Part shown: piece by piece, positions 1-8,100 of the stretch
Position numbering within the stretch: position 1 is the first letter of the stretch
Layout: each line of letters begins with the position of its first letter
Source: Candidatus Heimdallarchaeota archaeon LC_2
GTDB taxonomy: Archaea > Asgardarchaeota > Heimdallarchaeia > Heimdallarchaeales > Kariarchaeaceae
Direction: 5' to 3'
DNA length: 17,710 nucleotides
Assembly (NCBI GenBank): GCA_001940725.1
Contig: MDVR01000021.1
Location: forward strand, 1 to 17,710
Made by a program: the position numbers and the translations under genes
The notes under the pieces: model-generated
Told to the model about the DNA's origin: nothing
What the model saw: only the letters and a program-made list of their open reading frames with translations
The model's database searches: none

Positions 1-143
1 TGGGTGGTCCTGTGATAGGGAGTCCAATAGTTACTCCTTCTAATCCATCCCCTTCTGATACACCAACAGTTGACGTTTTAATAGATGATCAGGATGGAAT
101 AGATGAAGCGAGACTATTTTGGGAATATAACTCTATTGTCTGA
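1..143 (+). pseudogene. 3' end of a truncated 5' copy of the surface-protein gene
   Basis: This is the end of a further truncated copy whose start lies left of the window. It matches 492-634 base for base and ends at the same TGA (141-143), which arises where the repeat junction switches from coding sequence to upstream promoter DNA. It encodes the proline-rich linker and the start of the first Ig-like domain, then stops. It is unlikely to be functional. Confidence 0.8.
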
Positions 144-303
144 ATTCAATTTATAATTCAACTATTGAATTTTCAAGTATAATATTTAAAGCAATTTACT
201 TCTACTGAAATAGAAATCATAGATATTTGCATACTCCAATCATTCATTTTTCATTACAAATAGATTAGTTAAGTTAGAGTTCTATTCCAATAGAAGCTTA
301 TGT

Positions 304-313
304 TTTAAATATA
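304..313 (+). promoter_or_regulatory. duplicated TATA box of the truncated surface-protein copy
   Basis: TTTAAATATA lies about 27 nt before the ATG at 335, the same geometry as the full-length copy at 795-804. The duplicated fragment should therefore be transcribed, probably as a leaderless RNA. Confidence 0.6.
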
Positions 314-334
314 ATTTGTTTTCAATAACATATC

Positions 335-634
335 ATGAATTCAAAAAATTATGATAGTATAAAATGGATTACAATCCTATTACAAATTGTAATGATAGCT
401 TCTATGTTAAATTCACAGGTTCTTATAGGGTCTGCTAAAGTATCGACAAAATTTGATTCACCAATTTCGAATTCTATAATTCCACAACAAGTGGGTGGTC
501 CTGTGATAGGGAGTCCAATAGTTACTCCTTCTAATCCATCCCCTTCTGATACACCAACAGTTGACGTTTTAATAGATGATCAGGATGGAATAGATGAAGC
601 GAGACTATTTTGGGAATATAACTCTATTGTCTGA
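335..634 (+). pseudogene. truncated duplicate of the surface-protein gene (99 codons)
   Basis: This is an exact copy of the first 95 or so codons of the gene at 826, including the hydrophobic signal-like segment near the N-terminus, the proline-rich linker and the start of the first Ig-like repeat. It ends with a few junction-derived codons and a TGA. It keeps its own TATA box, so a secreted ~99-aa fragment could be made, but nothing suggests selection for it. It arose from the 491-bp tandem duplication. Confidence 0.85.
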
Positions 635-794
635 ATTCAATTTATAATTCAACTATTGAATTTTCAAGTATAATATTTAAAGCAATTTACTTCTACTGAA
701 ATAGAAATCATAGATATTTGCATACTCCAATCATTCATTTTTCATTACAAATAGATTAGTTAAGTTAGAGTTCTATTCCAATAGAAGCTTATGT

Positions 795-804
795 TTTAAA
801 TATA
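795..804 (+). promoter_or_regulatory. TATA box of the full-length surface-protein gene
   Basis: TTTAAATATA is centred about 27 nt before the ATG at 826. Archaeal transcription normally starts about 25-27 nt after the TATA centre, which predicts a leaderless mRNA. The same spacing recurs before 7519, 14851 and 15316. Confidence 0.7.
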
Positions 805-825
805 ATTTGTTTTCAATAACATATC

Positions 826-3447
826 ATGAATTCAAAAAATTATGATAGTATAAAATGGATTACAATCCTATTACAAATTGTAATGATAGCTTCTATGTTA
901 AATTCACAGGTTCTTATAGGGTCTGCTAAAGTATCGACAAAATTTGATTCACCAATTTCGAATTCTATAATTCCACAACAAGTGGGTGGTCCTGTGATAG
1001 GGAGTCCAATAGTTACTCCTTCTAATCCATCCCCTTCTGATACACCAACAGTTGACGTTTTAATAGATGATCAGGATGGAATAGATGAAGCGAGACTATT
1101 TTGGGAATATAATTCCAATTCTACCTTGTTTAATGTTACAATGGGTACAAGCAGTATACCGATTGTAAAGAATGATGATGATTTCATCAGGGAGGGTTTT
1201 ATTGATGCCTCCGGTGGTGAAATCGCAGACCAATCAACAACTGATTGGTGGTTTGTTGACTACATTTATGATATTCAGCAAATTAGCAGTATGGATATTA
1301 CAGTTGATAAAGCAGGACAGATTGATGTGGTTTATGTAAGAATTGAGGTCCTTAATGGAACAACTCAACAATGGGAACAAGTAGATTTAGATGGTGCAGT
1401 AGGAGGCACTGGTAACATAAACTATCCCGGATATACATTAGCACAATCAGTATTAGGAGTTAGAATTTACACGATAACTGAAAGGGGAAATGGCCCTCCT
1501 GATAGATCTAATCTTACAGTGGACCTGTTTACCGAAAGTTTCAGTGCAGACATTTTGGCAAATAATGTTGCTGCATTTGTTGATTATTATATCGTTGCAA
1601 ATGATACCACTGGCTTGATTACAACTTCACCGACTTATACCATTTTAATGGATAATGCACCAGTTATTACCATAGATGCCTTACCAACAAGCACATCGAA
1701 TGACATATTCCTTAATGTATCGGTCTTTGATTTAGATGGTGAAACTACAATTGACCAAAGTTCAGTAATTGCGTATTATAGACCTTCAGGTGACCTCGAA
1801 TGGCTGTCAGTAAACTTAGATTTTCAACTAAATTTTGCTGGTGCTGCTTTATTCACCGTAACTATTCCATTAACTCGATTAGGGGAGACTGAAACTGTAT
1901 TTGAGATTATGGTTAATGCGACAGATACAGTTGGCATATTACCTGGATATACTGGAAGCACAGGTATTCAGACAATTACTTTAGATAATCTAGGGCCAAG
2001 ATTGACTAATTTAGTCTATATACCTGGAACAGTTATCAATAATGCAACAGCTTTAGATGTTGATTTTGATTTAACAGCTATATTTGTTGACAATTCAGGC
2101 ATAAGAAATGCGACGATACACTATTCCGACGTAAATTCCGCTAATTTCAATATAATTGTAATGACCAATACAACCTTTGTGGATATCAATACTCCTTCAA
2201 GTAGTTACAATGTTACTCTACTTGGAAGTAGTGTTTCTGGTTATGTGGATTACTATTTTGAATTAACAGATTTTCTTGGAAATACTAGACAAACATCAAT
2301 GAATAGATATTTCCCAGATGGAGAAGGTCCACTAATCCTTGAAGAATTTTTAATATTCAATCCTACTTTTATTTCAGATATCACTGATGTGAATATGCTC
2401 TTTAATGCAACTGATATTGCTGGTGTTCAAGATGTAACTGTGTGGTATACCTATAATGGATCTGTTTGGGAAAGCGTACAAGCTTCTCAAATTAACTATA
2501 AAAATATCGAACTACCCCGTCAAGTCTTTGATGTATCGAAAGATATCGATTTACCACAACTAATCAAAAATTCAGATACAACTAAAATTGAGTTAAATGT
2601 AAAAAGATTATTGGATCCACAAGATGCAATTTTATTTGTTGACATCACACATGAAAGATCTTCAGACATCAGATTATGGCTTAGTCTTACTAATGGAAAA
2701 CGAGTTCTTATTTATGATAGAGTTGTAGAAGGAGATCTTAGGAATATAGAAGTAAGCCTGTTTGAATTAGGGTTTACTTTAACGGATTTTGACAATAATA
2801 ATTTCACACTTGAAATTGAAGATTTCAATGCGTTGTATTCAGGCTTTATTAATGGATACAGTATTGAACTAATTCAATACGAACTTCCATTTGGTTTTGA
2901 ATACTTGGCTAAAATACCGAAATCTGATCAGAATACAGATGTGTTAGTTTTTGTAACCTTAACAGACAGTCTAAATAACGTTGTGAATTCTTCAGAGTTC
3001 ACTTACCACACAGATGGATTAGCTCCTGAAATCTTTGTAGTTGAGCTCCTTGGTCCTCTTGAATTGAATAAGAAGTCTATCAAAATTGAAGCAACTGTAA
3101 CTGATGGGACAGGTGTTAGTGAAGTTGAATTATATTACAGATTCTCAGAAAATGACACCTGGTCAATACTTCAAATGTCAATTTCGGAGGATGATCCTAA
3201 TCAATATTCAATGTCAGCAATTCTAATATCAGCCAAAGGTAATATGACATACTATGTAAGGGCTTTTGATCATGTTGGTTTATCAGCAAGATCTGATGAA
3301 TTTAGTGTAGAATATACTGTGTCAGATGATGATAATATACTACCCATGGTTGTGAGTGCTGTAGCAGGAATAGTTGTAATTGCCGGTATAGTATACTTGG
3401 TTAGTACAGGTAAATTAAAACTACCCAAAAGAAAGAAAAATGAATAA
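826..3447 (+). CDS. secreted, C-terminally anchored protein with Ig-like repeats and a P/Homo B-like domain
   Basis: This 873-aa protein has an N-terminal hydrophobic segment (about residues 10-33) that looks like a signal peptide or anchor, then a proline/serine-rich linker. Four or more repeats follow with the pattern 'D.sGv..v.lyYr...W' typical of bacterial and archaeal Ig/cadherin-like surface domains, for example near residues 75-100, 410-430, 530-555 and 745-775. Around residues 590-690 the sequence VDITHERSSDIRLWLSL followed by a glycine/asparagine turn and 'VLIYDR' resembles the P/Homo B domain of proprotein convertases. One membrane helix (about 840-861) and a basic LPKRKK tail end the protein, so most of it faces outside. 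Many NxS/T sequons suggest N-glycosylation. The ATG is fixed by the TATA box at 795. The role is probably cell-surface adhesion or structure; the exact function is unknown. Confidence 0.85.
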   Translation: MNSKNYDSIKWITILLQIVMIASMLNSQVLIGSAKVSTKFDSPISNSIIPQQVGGPVIGSPIVTPSNPSPSDTPTVDVLIDDQDGIDEARLFWEYNSNSTLFNVTMGTSSIPIVKNDDDFIREGFIDASGGEIADQSTTDWWFVDYIYDIQQISSMDITVDKAGQIDVVYVRIEVLNGTTQQWEQVDLDGAVGGTGNINYPGYTLAQSVLGVRIYTITERGNGPPDRSNLTVDLFTESFSADILANNVAAFVDYYIVANDTTGLITTSPTYTILMDNAPVITIDALPTSTSNDIFLNVSVFDLDGETTIDQSSVIAYYRPSGDLEWLSVNLDFQLNFAGAALFTVTIPLTRLGETETVFEIMVNATDTVGILPGYTGSTGIQTITLDNLGPRLTNLVYIPGTVINNATALDVDFDLTAIFVDNSGIRNATIHYSDVNSANFNIIVMTNTTFVDINTPSSSYNVTLLGSSVSGYVDYYFELTDFLGNTRQTSMNRYFPDGEGPLILEEFLIFNPTFISDITDVNMLFNATDIAGVQDVTVWYTYNGSVWESVQASQINYKNIELPRQVFDVSKDIDLPQLIKNSDTTKIELNVKRLLDPQDAILFVDITHERSSDIRLWLSLTNGKRVLIYDRVVEGDLRNIEVSLFELGFTLTDFDNNNFTLEIEDFNALYSGFINGYSIELIQYELPFGFEYLAKIPKSDQNTDVLVFVTLTDSLNNVVNSSEFTYHTDGLAPEIFVVELLGPLELNKKSIKIEATVTDGTGVSEVELYYRFSENDTWSILQMSISEDDPNQYSMSAILISAKGNMTYYVRAFDHVGLSARSDEFSVEYTVSDDDNILPMVVSAVAGIVVIAGIVYLVSTGKLKLPKRKKNE

Positions 3448-3537
3448 CCAATATGCGGAAGGCTAATATCTAAGACCTCTAATTCAGTAGAAGTAAATCA
3501 CTTTAAATTATAAAAACATAGTAAAATTATAGTTATT

Positions 3538-3609
3538 ATGATGAAAGAAATTCCAAATGGAGATCCGAATTTTTGCTTTCAAATCAATTTTTTAAATTTA
3601 GCATTTTAA
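3538..3609 (+). other. possible frameshifted 5' end of the following gene
   Basis: A TATA-like TTTAAATTA at 3502-3510 is placed for a leaderless start at the ATG at 3538 (or 3541), giving a 23-codon ORF that stops at 3607-3609, three bases before the ATG at 3612. The downstream reading frame is open backwards to at least 3573. One extra T in the TTTTT run at 3570-3574 would join the two frames into a single ~228-aa protein. It may be a homopolymer sequencing error, a real frameshift or a short leader ORF. The sequence alone does not decide between these. Confidence 0.35.
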
Positions 3610-3611
3610 TA

Positions 3612-4223
3612 ATGAAAGAACATTACATCTCTTCAATCTCCAAAGAAAAATATATTAACAAAATTGTTGATTTGTTTAATCACATCTATCCAATTTGTAT
3701 TACACTACAAGCTCCGTTACTTTCAATGAAAAAGACACAATCATTTAATGATGAAATTGATCAACATATATTTTTTACAATTAAGAGTGACACTCAAGGA
3801 ATTGTTATTGATGAATTTGACGGATTTTATTTTTATGACCTAGTTGAAAGCATTAATGATTTTTATTCATTAAATATTTTATTTCAGGCAATCAAAGCAA
3901 TTATGGATCATTGTGTAAGGAAATTGAGGTTGGCAATAAATTCTTCCTTAAATATTTTAATAAATTCATTTATGGACACATGGTTTTTACCAGTTAATAT
4001 AACAACGGAATTATTTGAAATGTGTATATCAGAAATACCATTTTCTTCAATTAGACAATTCAATGATCAGCTTATTTTTGTCGGGGTTGGTGGTAAAGTA
4101 TTGCTAAATATTATTTATATTCAAGAATCAGGCTGGACAGAATTACTTTATTATGAAAAAGAAATCGATCCAACTTTCGAACTCTATGATTTTGATCGAT
4201 CTAACGAATTACTAGTAAATTAG
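3612..4223 (+). CDS. hypothetical protein of about 203 aa
   Basis: I do not recognise this family. The protein is acidic to neutral, rich in Ile, Phe and Asn, with no clear signal peptide or membrane helix. A mixed alpha/beta pattern is visible, including 'LIFVGVGGKVLLNIIYI', which could be a beta hairpin in a roadblock- or longin-like fold, but there is no diagnostic motif. The ATG at 3612 is the first ATG in frame. A TTG at 3573 adds 13 residues, and the promoter position hints that the true start is 3538 with a one-base frameshift between. The MOSC gene follows after 64 bp and may be co-transcribed. Confidence 0.6.
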   Translation: MKEHYISSISKEKYINKIVDLFNHIYPICITLQAPLLSMKKTQSFNDEIDQHIFFTIKSDTQGIVIDEFDGFYFYDLVESINDFYSLNILFQAIKAIMDHCVRKLRLAINSSLNILINSFMDTWFLPVNITTELFEMCISEIPFSSIRQFNDQLIFVGVGGKVLLNIIYIQESGWTELLYYEKEIDPTFELYDFDRSNELLVN

Positions 4224-4287
4224 AAGAATAATTACTTTGATAATCGAAGAATTAATAGTAAACTAATATCTCAATACAATGTAAGAA

Positions 4288-4935
4288 ATGGATCCTATAA
4301 AGAAAAAATTAGTTTCATTAAATGTAAGCCAGATCAAACAGGTGCTGTGGAAAGGTAAGGAAATTACTACAGGAATCTTTAAAGAACCTGTCACTGAAAA
4401 AGTCTCTGTGCGTGGTGTAAATATTACAGGAGACGATCAAGCAGATAGATCAGTTCATGGAGGTGTTAACAAAGCTATTTACTCATATCCCACTGAACAT
4501 TATCCTTTCTGGAAAAAACATTTCCTGGAAAAAGAATTACCGTACGGTATGTTTGGCGAAAATCTTTCTACACAGGGATTACTTGAAACTGAGACACATG
4601 TTGGAGATCGAATTAAGATAGGGACTACAGAATTAATTGCAGTCCAGCCTCGAATGCCATGTTATAAACTTGGAATTCGATTCGAAACTCAAAATATTAT
4701 TAAAAAATTTTATCAGTCTAATTTTTCAGGAATATACTTCAAAATTGCAAAGGAGGGAGAAATACAAGTTGGAGATACAATTACTATCATTGAAAAAGAC
4801 CCACTTCGAGTCTCCATTAAAGATATTTTTGATATTATAAGGGGGCAAGGAACAGCTGATCAATATGAAAATGCAGTTCATGCAAAACACCTCCCTTCTG
4901 GGCTTAAAATACAAATTCAACAATTATTGGATTAA
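4288..4935 (+). CDS. yiiM: YiiM-like MOSC-domain protein
   Basis: This 215-aa protein matches the YiiM branch of MOSC (molybdenum cofactor sulfurase C-terminal) proteins along its length. Landmarks are SVHGGVNKAIYSYPTEHY (about residues 55-72), FGENLSTQGL (89-98), VGDRIKIG (105-112) and the signature QPRMPCYKLGIRF with the conserved Cys125 expected to take part in Mo-cofactor chemistry. A short helical C-terminal segment follows, as in E. coli YiiM (224 aa). In E. coli, YiiM acts with molybdenum cofactor in resistance to N-hydroxylated bases such as 6-N-hydroxylaminopurine. The archaeal role is likely reduction of an N-hydroxylated compound (inference). The protein is soluble. The ATG at 4288 is the natural start. 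No strong TATA box lies just upstream, consistent with read-through from the preceding gene. Confidence 0.88.
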   Translation: MDPIKKKLVSLNVSQIKQVLWKGKEITTGIFKEPVTEKVSVRGVNITGDDQADRSVHGGVNKAIYSYPTEHYPFWKKHFLEKELPYGMFGENLSTQGLLETETHVGDRIKIGTTELIAVQPRMPCYKLGIRFETQNIIKKFYQSNFSGIYFKIAKEGEIQVGDTITIIEKDPLRVSIKDIFDIIRGQGTADQYENAVHAKHLPSGLKIQIQQLLD

Positions 4936-5031
4936 TAATCGAATGGTCTTGTCCCCAAAGGATTACTATAACCAATATTTGATTAATCAAAATTCATAAT
5001 CCTACTAGAAATATTTAATTTCATAAGAAAA

Positions 5032-5952
5032 TTGATAATAGATACCCCCAAAAAACTGTTGATAATATTGATTGAAAGACTGCTTGTTTTTGCAGGTATT
5101 GGCTTACTAGGATTACTACCAATTATCACCCTCTATAAACATTTTTTCTATACAAAAATATTGGACTATTTTTTACTTGGCACAGCTTTTCTAATAGCAG
5201 TTTTTCAAGCAATTGTAGTGATACTTATAGATACTACAGGAGCTACACTATTATTATTTCAAATCAATGATGCACTTTATCCAACATTTATCCTTATGTT
5301 CCTTATACATGGTGCGAGATTAAAATGGGATCGAACTCCTAACCTCCTCAAATTAGTTGCAACTGGATGGTATGGTCTATTGATCTTTGCTGTATTCTTC
5401 TATAAAATAGTGGACCTACCATCTGAGGCTCAAGTTTTATTTTTCAAACTACAAAATTCTTCAGAAAGAGCAGAAGGTCAAATGTGGATAATTAACGAGA
5501 TTTACATTATTGGGAGGGGGTTTGAATTTTACGCACACGCTTTTAGGGTGTTCTCTATTGGGGTTATTCTATTCAGTTACTTACAAACAAGGGAATTTGC
5601 AAAAGAAATTAAAGTCAACCGATCACAAAATATCTTTATCCTTTCAATTCTATCAGCAGCTGTATTTCCAATTGGAATGATGGGGCAGATGTTGTTCTTT
5701 TGGAATGATGCACAATATTTCATTGATCTACATATATTTGATCTTTTCACTTTTCTTGGCATGAGTATTATTGCACTAAAATATCCTGAAACATTATTAA
5801 TTTCAAAAACCCAAATTCTGAGAGTTTTAAAAATCAATCAACAGCTTCTAACAATAAACCAACTGAAAATGACTGATGAGGAAAAAATAAAGACAATAAC
5901 AAATTACATTTCATTCTTAAAACGAGTATATCCTGATCTCATGGGGGACTAA
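5032..5952 (+). CDS. seven-helix integral membrane protein with conserved PE..LL....Q tail motif
   Basis: This 306-aa protein is almost entirely membrane helices, at about residues 10-33, 42-65, 82-97, 106-125, 168-190, 200-225 and 232-255, followed by a polar cytoplasmic-looking tail of about 45 residues. The last helix leads into YPETLLISKTQILRVLKI. The same tail pattern (PE, LL, Q, then a basic residue) occurs in two further, broken genes in this window (6343-6966 and 10565-11464), so this is a lineage-expanded family and this is its only intact copy here. The layout recalls the 7TM sensor regions of some histidine kinases, but there is no kinase or other catalytic domain. Membrane sensing is an inference. 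The start is the TTG at 5032, about 18 nt after ATATTTAA (5011-5018); another TTG lies at 5059. Confidence 0.75.
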   Translation: MIIDTPKKLLIILIERLLVFAGIGLLGLLPIITLYKHFFYTKILDYFLLGTAFLIAVFQAIVVILIDTTGATLLLFQINDALYPTFILMFLIHGARLKWDRTPNLLKLVATGWYGLLIFAVFFYKIVDLPSEAQVLFFKLQNSSERAEGQMWIINEIYIIGRGFEFYAHAFRVFSIGVILFSYLQTREFAKEIKVNRSQNIFILSILSAAVFPIGMMGQMLFFWNDAQYFIDLHIFDLFTFLGMSIIALKYPETLLISKTQILRVLKINQQLLTINQLKMTDEEKIKTITNYISFLKRVYPDLMGD

Positions 5953-5987
5953 AGATAATTTTCGTGCAAAAACAATGAATATGATTT

Positions 5988-6239
5988 CTATTTTAGCTTT
6001 AACTCACTCTTTAGTGCATTTTTAATTAGATCCCTTTGAATATTTTTTGGATCAACTCCAAGTTCTTTGATGATCTTAAATCCAGCTACCATCATTTTTT
6101 CTTTGGCAATTGCTGTAGTCCCTGTTTCTTCCAAAATTTCTTTTATAATATCACCTAATATAACACCAAATGATTTTTTCATTGCCTCAGCACCTAAACC
6201 AGCAACTCCTTTTGATGCTTTTTTTACAAATTTACTCAT
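5988..6239 (-). CDS. small hypothetical protein, 83 aa
   Basis: This short protein is lysine-rich and mostly helical. Its N-terminal half is glycine/alanine-rich and amphipathic (KGVAGLGAEAMKKSFGVIL), and its C-terminal half contains ELGVDPKNIQRDLIKNALK. It has no cysteines, no signal peptide and no recognisable motif. The ATG at 6239 has good coding context, and the gene is convergent with the seven-helix gene that ends at 5952. An AT-rich stretch at 6251-6258 could be part of its promoter but lies closer to the start than in the other genes here. I cannot assign a function. Confidence 0.55.
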   Translation of the reverse strand: MSKFVKKASKGVAGLGAEAMKKSFGVILGDIIKEILEETGTTAIAKEKMMVAGFKIIKELGVDPKNIQRDLIKNALKSELKLK

Positions 6240-6342
6240 AGATTTAACCTATTTTATTGTCCTTTGCAGAGCCATTTGAAATTTCCTAAGGAGTGATGGA
6301 ATAATATATTTCTTCATTTGAATTACCACCAAACCACATGGG

Positions 6343-6966
6343 CTAATGGCTATCTTCATCGATAGAACTTTGAACATGTTGACTCATGTATTCAATGTAA
6401 TCAAAGACCTTTGTTAGTGGAAATTTCATAGTTTTATCATCTCTTTCCAAACTTTCAAACAAACTAACAGCTTTTAATATTTGTACATGGTTCAACAACA
6501 ACCCTTCCGGTCTAAAAATTGCAACGTATACTATTCCAATAATGCCTAATAATTGAAATAGTGATCCAAAACCAAGAAAAGCATCATTGCCAAAAAGACT
6601 TATCAATACAAATATTTGTAACAGTAGATAGCTTAACGAGAATAATAGCCATAATTTTCGTATTTTGGAAAAGTGTAAGTAATTGAATGGATTTTTCATT
6701 CTGAGATATGAATACGCGAATACTGATACACAAGCAATATTCCATAGTAGGACAATTGCTGAATGTCCTTGACCAAAATAAAAATCGGGAAAGACCTCGA
6801 TTATTACTCCGGTATCAGACAAATTTGATTTTAAAGTAATAACACCCACTTTTGATTCCTTCGGGATCTCATTCAACTTCATAAGTGCAACTAATATTAA
6901 TTGGACCAGACCATATGCAAGAAAGCTATTCAAAACCAATTTATTACCTTTCGGCCATATTATTCT
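6343..6966 (-). pseudogene. N-terminally truncated paralogue of the seven-helix membrane protein
   Basis: The frame is open from a TAA at 6967-6969 to the stop at 6343, with a possible TTG start at 6939. The first residues after the TAA (RIIWPKGNK, then an AYGLVQLILVALMKLNEIP helix) align with the intact protein at 5032 from its RLKWDRTPN/WYGLLIFAVFFYKIVDLP region (about residue 97 on). The next helices and the tail RPEGLLLNHVQILKAVSL follow in register. The first ~95-100 residues (three helices) are missing: the frame upstream has stops at 6967, 6985 and 7000 and no similarity to the family. Upstream DNA changes abruptly to an MCP gene remnant on the other strand, which suggests a deletion or rearrangement breakpoint near 6967-7030. 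A shortened but still expressed four-helix protein is possible. Confidence 0.65.
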
Positions 6967-7031
6967 TTATCCAGATTGGTCAATTTACAATTGAAAGGAT
7001 TAAATTATCAAACTCATCATTGCAAAATTAG

Positions 7032-7241
7032 CTTTTGACACATTTGATCGTAGCTAAAATTGTTAATATTTCAAATGTTCCAGATGAAACTGCTGTTTCA
7101 TCAGATGAAGTTGCCCCAGCAGTAGAAGAAATGACTTCTTCCTTTGAGGAATTACCCGCATTGTCAGAAGAACTTGCTAAACAAGCAGAACTATCAATTG
7201 CTTAAGTTAAAATCTTTAAGGTCGATGAAAAAGGAAAATAA
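7032..7241 (+). pseudogene. 3' remnant of a methyl-accepting chemotaxis protein gene
   Basis: The frame from about 7032 encodes a stretch with the heptad and glutamate-rich character of the C-terminal end of MCP signalling domains: ETAVSSDEVAPAVEEMTSSF, then EELPALSEELAKQAE. It stops at TAA 7203-7205. The same frame continues after the stop with VKIFKVDEKGK and a second TAA (7239-7241). 'V.FKV..' endings are common at MCP C-termini, so the first stop looks like a nonsense mutation inside the old coding sequence. The sensor, membrane and hairpin-tip regions are absent and a TAG at 7029-7031 closes the frame upstream. The piece lies head to head with the truncated seven-helix paralogue. Bases 7242-7486 show nothing further. 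Confidence 0.55.
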
Positions 7242-7486
7242 ATAAAAATAAATTCAACATTAATCAGAATTTACAATTTTCAATCAACAATTGATAACGA
7301 AAAGTAGAATAAAATATTTTAGCACTTCAATTCTGATGAATGGTATTCAGTTAATTATTAATCTTGATAATACTTAAAATTGCTAAACAACCCAGAGGGT
7401 CTCACAACGAAATATTGAAAATTAAAAACAAAAATAATTAGGAAATTTTATCTGAATGAAGCAGATGGTTTATCTAGTAGATTGTC

Positions 7487-7494
7487 GTTATAAG
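7487..7494 (+). promoter_or_regulatory. TATA box of the interrupted GTPase gene
   Basis: GTTATAAG is centred about 28 nt before the ATG at 7519, the leaderless spacing seen elsewhere in the window. The promoter is intact even though the gene is broken. Confidence 0.5.
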
Positions 7495-7592
7495 TAGCCA
7501 ATAGGGAAATATGAGAAAATGAAAATTAAAAAACAAAGTAGTTCTGATCCTGGTATTAAACACCGATTCAAAACTATAATAATTGGTGATGG

Positions 7593-8100
7593 TTAATTTT
7601 GTAAATACATCGAGCAAATTATTGAAATTTAGCTTCAGTACTGTAAATAGTCAAACCATGTAATATTAGGAGTTGCAATCCAAAGATTGTAGACATACAA
7701 CTTGCTACCTTTGTAAATAAGGTGCAAGAGGACTAGGTAAGTGTCTACCTGTAGCTTCTTCTGAAAAGAAGAAGAACGGAAAAGTGAGAAGCGTACCGAA
7801 AACCAAAAGGTTGTCCTACCCTGTTTTTGGTAAAACAAAATAACAGGAATGCTGGTACTCAGTTTACGGACTGAAAATGATCTGCCAATAGTTAAAGATC
7901 ACGGAAAAACTGACTTTGATGATCCCAGAAGGATGAGAAGCAGAAGGAAGCACCGTTCCATGGGAACAGAACCTATTTCAATTGAACCTTTATTGTGTAA
8001 AAACAGAAAAGGGAAAGTGATAGCGACATCAGATATAGGGTTGCAGAATGTGAAGTAATCATTTTTTATGAAATTAGAAAATGTATATACAAAAATGATC
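7593..8100. mobile_element. 508-bp MITE-like insertion with terminal inverted repeats and 4-bp ATGG target duplication
   Basis: The borders are set by the interrupted GTPase gene: ATGG at 7589-7592 is repeated at 8101-8104. The left end reads TTAATTTTGTAAATACAT and the right end, reverse complemented, GATCATTTTTGTATATACAT. The cores TTTTGTAAATACAT and TTTTGTATATACAT match at 13 of 14 positions. No intact transposase is present. The longest frame (7849-8058, 69 codons, arginine-rich RRMRSRRKHRS) and other short frames look like eroded coding sequence or structured RNA. The element is more GC-rich than its flanks and holds clear hairpins. It is best described as a non-autonomous relic mobilised by a DDE transposase encoded elsewhere; the family is unknown. 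Confidence 0.8.
7731..7774 (+). other. strong RNA/DNA hairpins inside the 508-bp element
   Basis: CTTCTTCT (7755-7762) and AGAAGAAG (7767-7774) form a perfect 8-bp stem closed by a GAAA tetraloop, a GNRA loop typical of folded RNAs. Just before it, AGGTA and TACCT can pair across AGTGTC. Further downstream CCTGTT and AACAGG (about 7819-7847) and GTTCC/GGAAC (about 7955-7968) can also pair. This could be the structured RNA part of the element. No known RNA family was recognised. Confidence 0.35.

Larger units (their letters stand above)
1..1112. repeat. 491-bp perfect tandem repeat, about 2.3 copies, spanning a promoter and gene 5' end
   Basis: The same sequence starts at 1, 492 and 983, a period of 491 bp. 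The copies look identical until 1113, where the last copy continues into the real gene (ATTCCAATTC) while earlier copies read ACTCTATTGTCTG. The unit is therefore 622-1112, preceded by 131-621 and a partial copy 1-130. Each unit holds a TATA box, an ATG and the first ~95 codons of the surface-protein gene. Since 491 is not a multiple of 3 and the unit includes upstream DNA, the extra copies cannot extend the protein; they make short dead-end ORFs behind intact promoters. The repeat runs off the left edge, so the copy number is unknown. The absence of differences implies a very recent event or an assembly artefact. Confidence 0.97.

Noticed and set aside
1..1112. CRISPR or other short-spaced repeat array
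   Set aside because: The 491-bp and 339-bp units are contiguous long tandem repeats without spacers. No short direct repeats with regular unique spacers were seen.
7849..8058. 69-codon ORF inside the 508-bp element as a real gene
   Set aside because: It is short, arginine-rich and unlike any family I know. It overlaps predicted hairpins and lies wholly within an inserted non-autonomous element, so it was left as part of the element.
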